In this document: positions 27,449 through 28,394 of the stretch, piece by piece
Layout: every line of letters begins with the position of its first letter
How positions within the stretch are numbered: the first letter of the stretch is position 1
Source of the DNA: Chara braunii
Lineage: Eukaryota; Streptophyta; Charophyceae; Charales; Characeae
Assembly (NCBI GenBank): GCA_003427395.1
Contig: BFEA01000196.1
Coordinates: 352,186-380,579 of the forward strand
Length of the DNA: 28,394 nucleotides
Direction: 5' to 3'
The notes under the pieces: model-generated
Database searches by the model: none
The model's input: the letters and a program-made list of their open reading frames with translations, nothing else
Told to the model about the DNA's origin: nothing
Made by a program: the position numbers and the translations under genes

Positions 27449-28204
27449 CAACAAAACGCCTCACCGTAGAAGAACAGGAGTATATCTTGACATGATTACA
27501 GGAAGCAGCGAAGACAATGAAGCATACGACATTGTCGATTACAAGGGGAGCTGGAAGGTGGGAAAGGAAGACATCATGGTCGTCGTCGAGGATGGGAAAT
27601 GGCTAAATGACGAAGTCGTCAATTTGTATCTGCTAATCGTCCAGATCACCAATGATCGCATCAAGGTTGATTCGGCATATACAGAAGTGACAAGAGATAG
27701 GATTCCTTTTGTGTACATTTTCAATTCTTTTTTCTTCACTCGATTGTCATGTCCTTCGAGGTTTGAAACCGCATATTCCGAAGGGATGAAATGGGTGAAG
27801 GACACAATTTTTTTATTATTATGACTTAGTGATTATCCCTCTTCATTTTGGAAATCACTGGGCGTTAGCTTATGTCAGCATAAACGGTCCTAACTGTAAA
27901 TTTCACTCATAGACTCTCTCCCTCGTGATGACTATGTTTCAGTCCTTGAACGTTTGGAAGATTTTTTCGAAGTGGAGTTTCATCGGCACAATCTTCGCGA
28001 AAGACATCCTCCTTCGATACATCAGTGGATGGGATTCCTGCTCAAGAGGATCCTTGTAGTTGTGGTGTTTTTATGTTAGGTTTTGCATCTTTGCTTGCAA
28101 GAGGTCACTTCCCTCCATCTGCTTTCTCACAAACCAACATTTCTGATATGAGGCTTATAATAGCATTTGACATTTTGTCCATGGTTAGACACAAAGGTCA
28201 ATGA
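27449..28204 (+). pseudogene. Ulp1/SENP-like SUMO protease (C48 cysteine peptidase), frameshifted
   Basis: Family C48 enzymes cleave SUMO or related proteins at Gly-Gly. The domain is nearly complete but split over frames. An exon after TTCCTTTAG (27448) begins TKRLTVEEQEYILT, then KWLNDEVVNLYLLI (WLND substrate-binding motif) and VYIFNSFFFTRL (frame from 27492). After a slip near the seven-T run at 27808-27814 comes YDLVIIPLHFGNHWALAYVS (catalytic His codon 27856). After a slip near 27890-27905 comes LIDSLPRDDYVSVLERLEDF (catalytic Asp 27912). After a slip near 28000-28018 comes DGIPAQEDPCSCGVFMLGFA (Gln 28043, nucleophile Cys 28061, six codons apart as in the family), ending at TGA 28202-28204. 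The triad and Gln are all retained, so inactivation is recent or some breaks are sequencing errors. Ulp1-like genes are often carried by plant Mutator-like, CACTA and other DNA transposons. Confidence 0.8.
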
Positions 28205-28394
28205 GGTGAGACTAAAGCTACAGTCCATAGTTAATATTTTGTTGATGAGATTGACATGTTTACTGAGTGTAAACATTCGAGGTAAAAACTTGACATTGTA
28301 TTATATTTTGAGCACAGGCAACACGGGAGCATGACTGTCACATTAATTTTTCCTCATTGTTTTGTCGTTCCTTCAACTTTGCATTGNTATGAAC
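28205..28394. other. 3' flank of the protease pseudogene
   Basis: AT-rich with no open frame of note. One ambiguous base lies at 28387. Probable 3' untranslated or intergenic DNA. Confidence 0.4.

Overview
The window looks like nuclear DNA of a large, repeat-rich streptophyte genome. A charophyte alga of the Chara type fits best, but that is inference. The clearest taxonomic marker is a decayed 5' piece of mitochondrial cox1 of green-plant type (26338-26565, minus strand). Spliceosomal GT...AG boundaries, a plant-type TATA box, minisatellites, homopolymer tracts and very low gene density agree with this. There is no bacterial-style operon or ribosome-binding-site organisation.

Layout. 1-10550 holds no gene I can defend. 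It contains tandem repeats (1640-2160), poly(A)/poly(T) tracts, dispersed short repeats that look like worn retroelements, a CAG/CAA-rich stretch (7550-7910), a pyrimidine-rich stretch (8600-9450) and AT-rich DNA (9900-10550). 10551-14220 (minus) is a broken gene of the DUF7869 type, with a Cys-rich segment and a possible RNase H-like acidic core; an unrecognised spliced exon lies downstream. 14400-15620 is an array with a unit near 71 bp that ends at a 225-base assembly gap (15670-15894). 15895-16450 carries GC-rich duplications, and a good TATA box lies at 16450. A very regular 34-bp array follows (16742-17410, fading out by 17850). 18043-19003 is an unrecognised, frameshifted, intron-containing gene start on the plus strand. 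19003-20209 looks like an intron that holds a 15-bp array. 20210-26039 is a long plus-strand coding tract broken by two frameshifts and four in-frame stops. 26338-26700 is the mitochondrial insertion. 27031-28204 (plus) is a frameshifted Ulp1/SENP-like C48 cysteine protease gene.

The most interesting object is the 20210-26039 tract. Its 986-residue core (21656-24616) appears to join a ParB/sulfiredoxin-like domain to a beta-class (N4/N6 amino) DNA methyltransferase fold. That domain order is known from bacteriophage and prophage DNA methylases. Here the SAM-binding FxGxG motif is kept (FLGKG), but the catalytic (D/N/S)PP(Y/F/W) motif reads DSCHPTQ. If real, this is a domesticated or element-borne methyltransferase-like protein with a lost active site, in a eukaryotic chromosome. 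A Ulp1 protease lies about 1 kb downstream on the same strand, and a TATA promoter lies about 3.7 kb upstream, so 16450-28204 may be one large, decayed mobile element. This is a hypothesis: no terminal repeats were identified.

Three arrays with different periods (about 71, 34 and 15 bp) share the word GTCGAACACGA or its one-base variants, so one seed sequence may have been amplified three ways within 6 kb.
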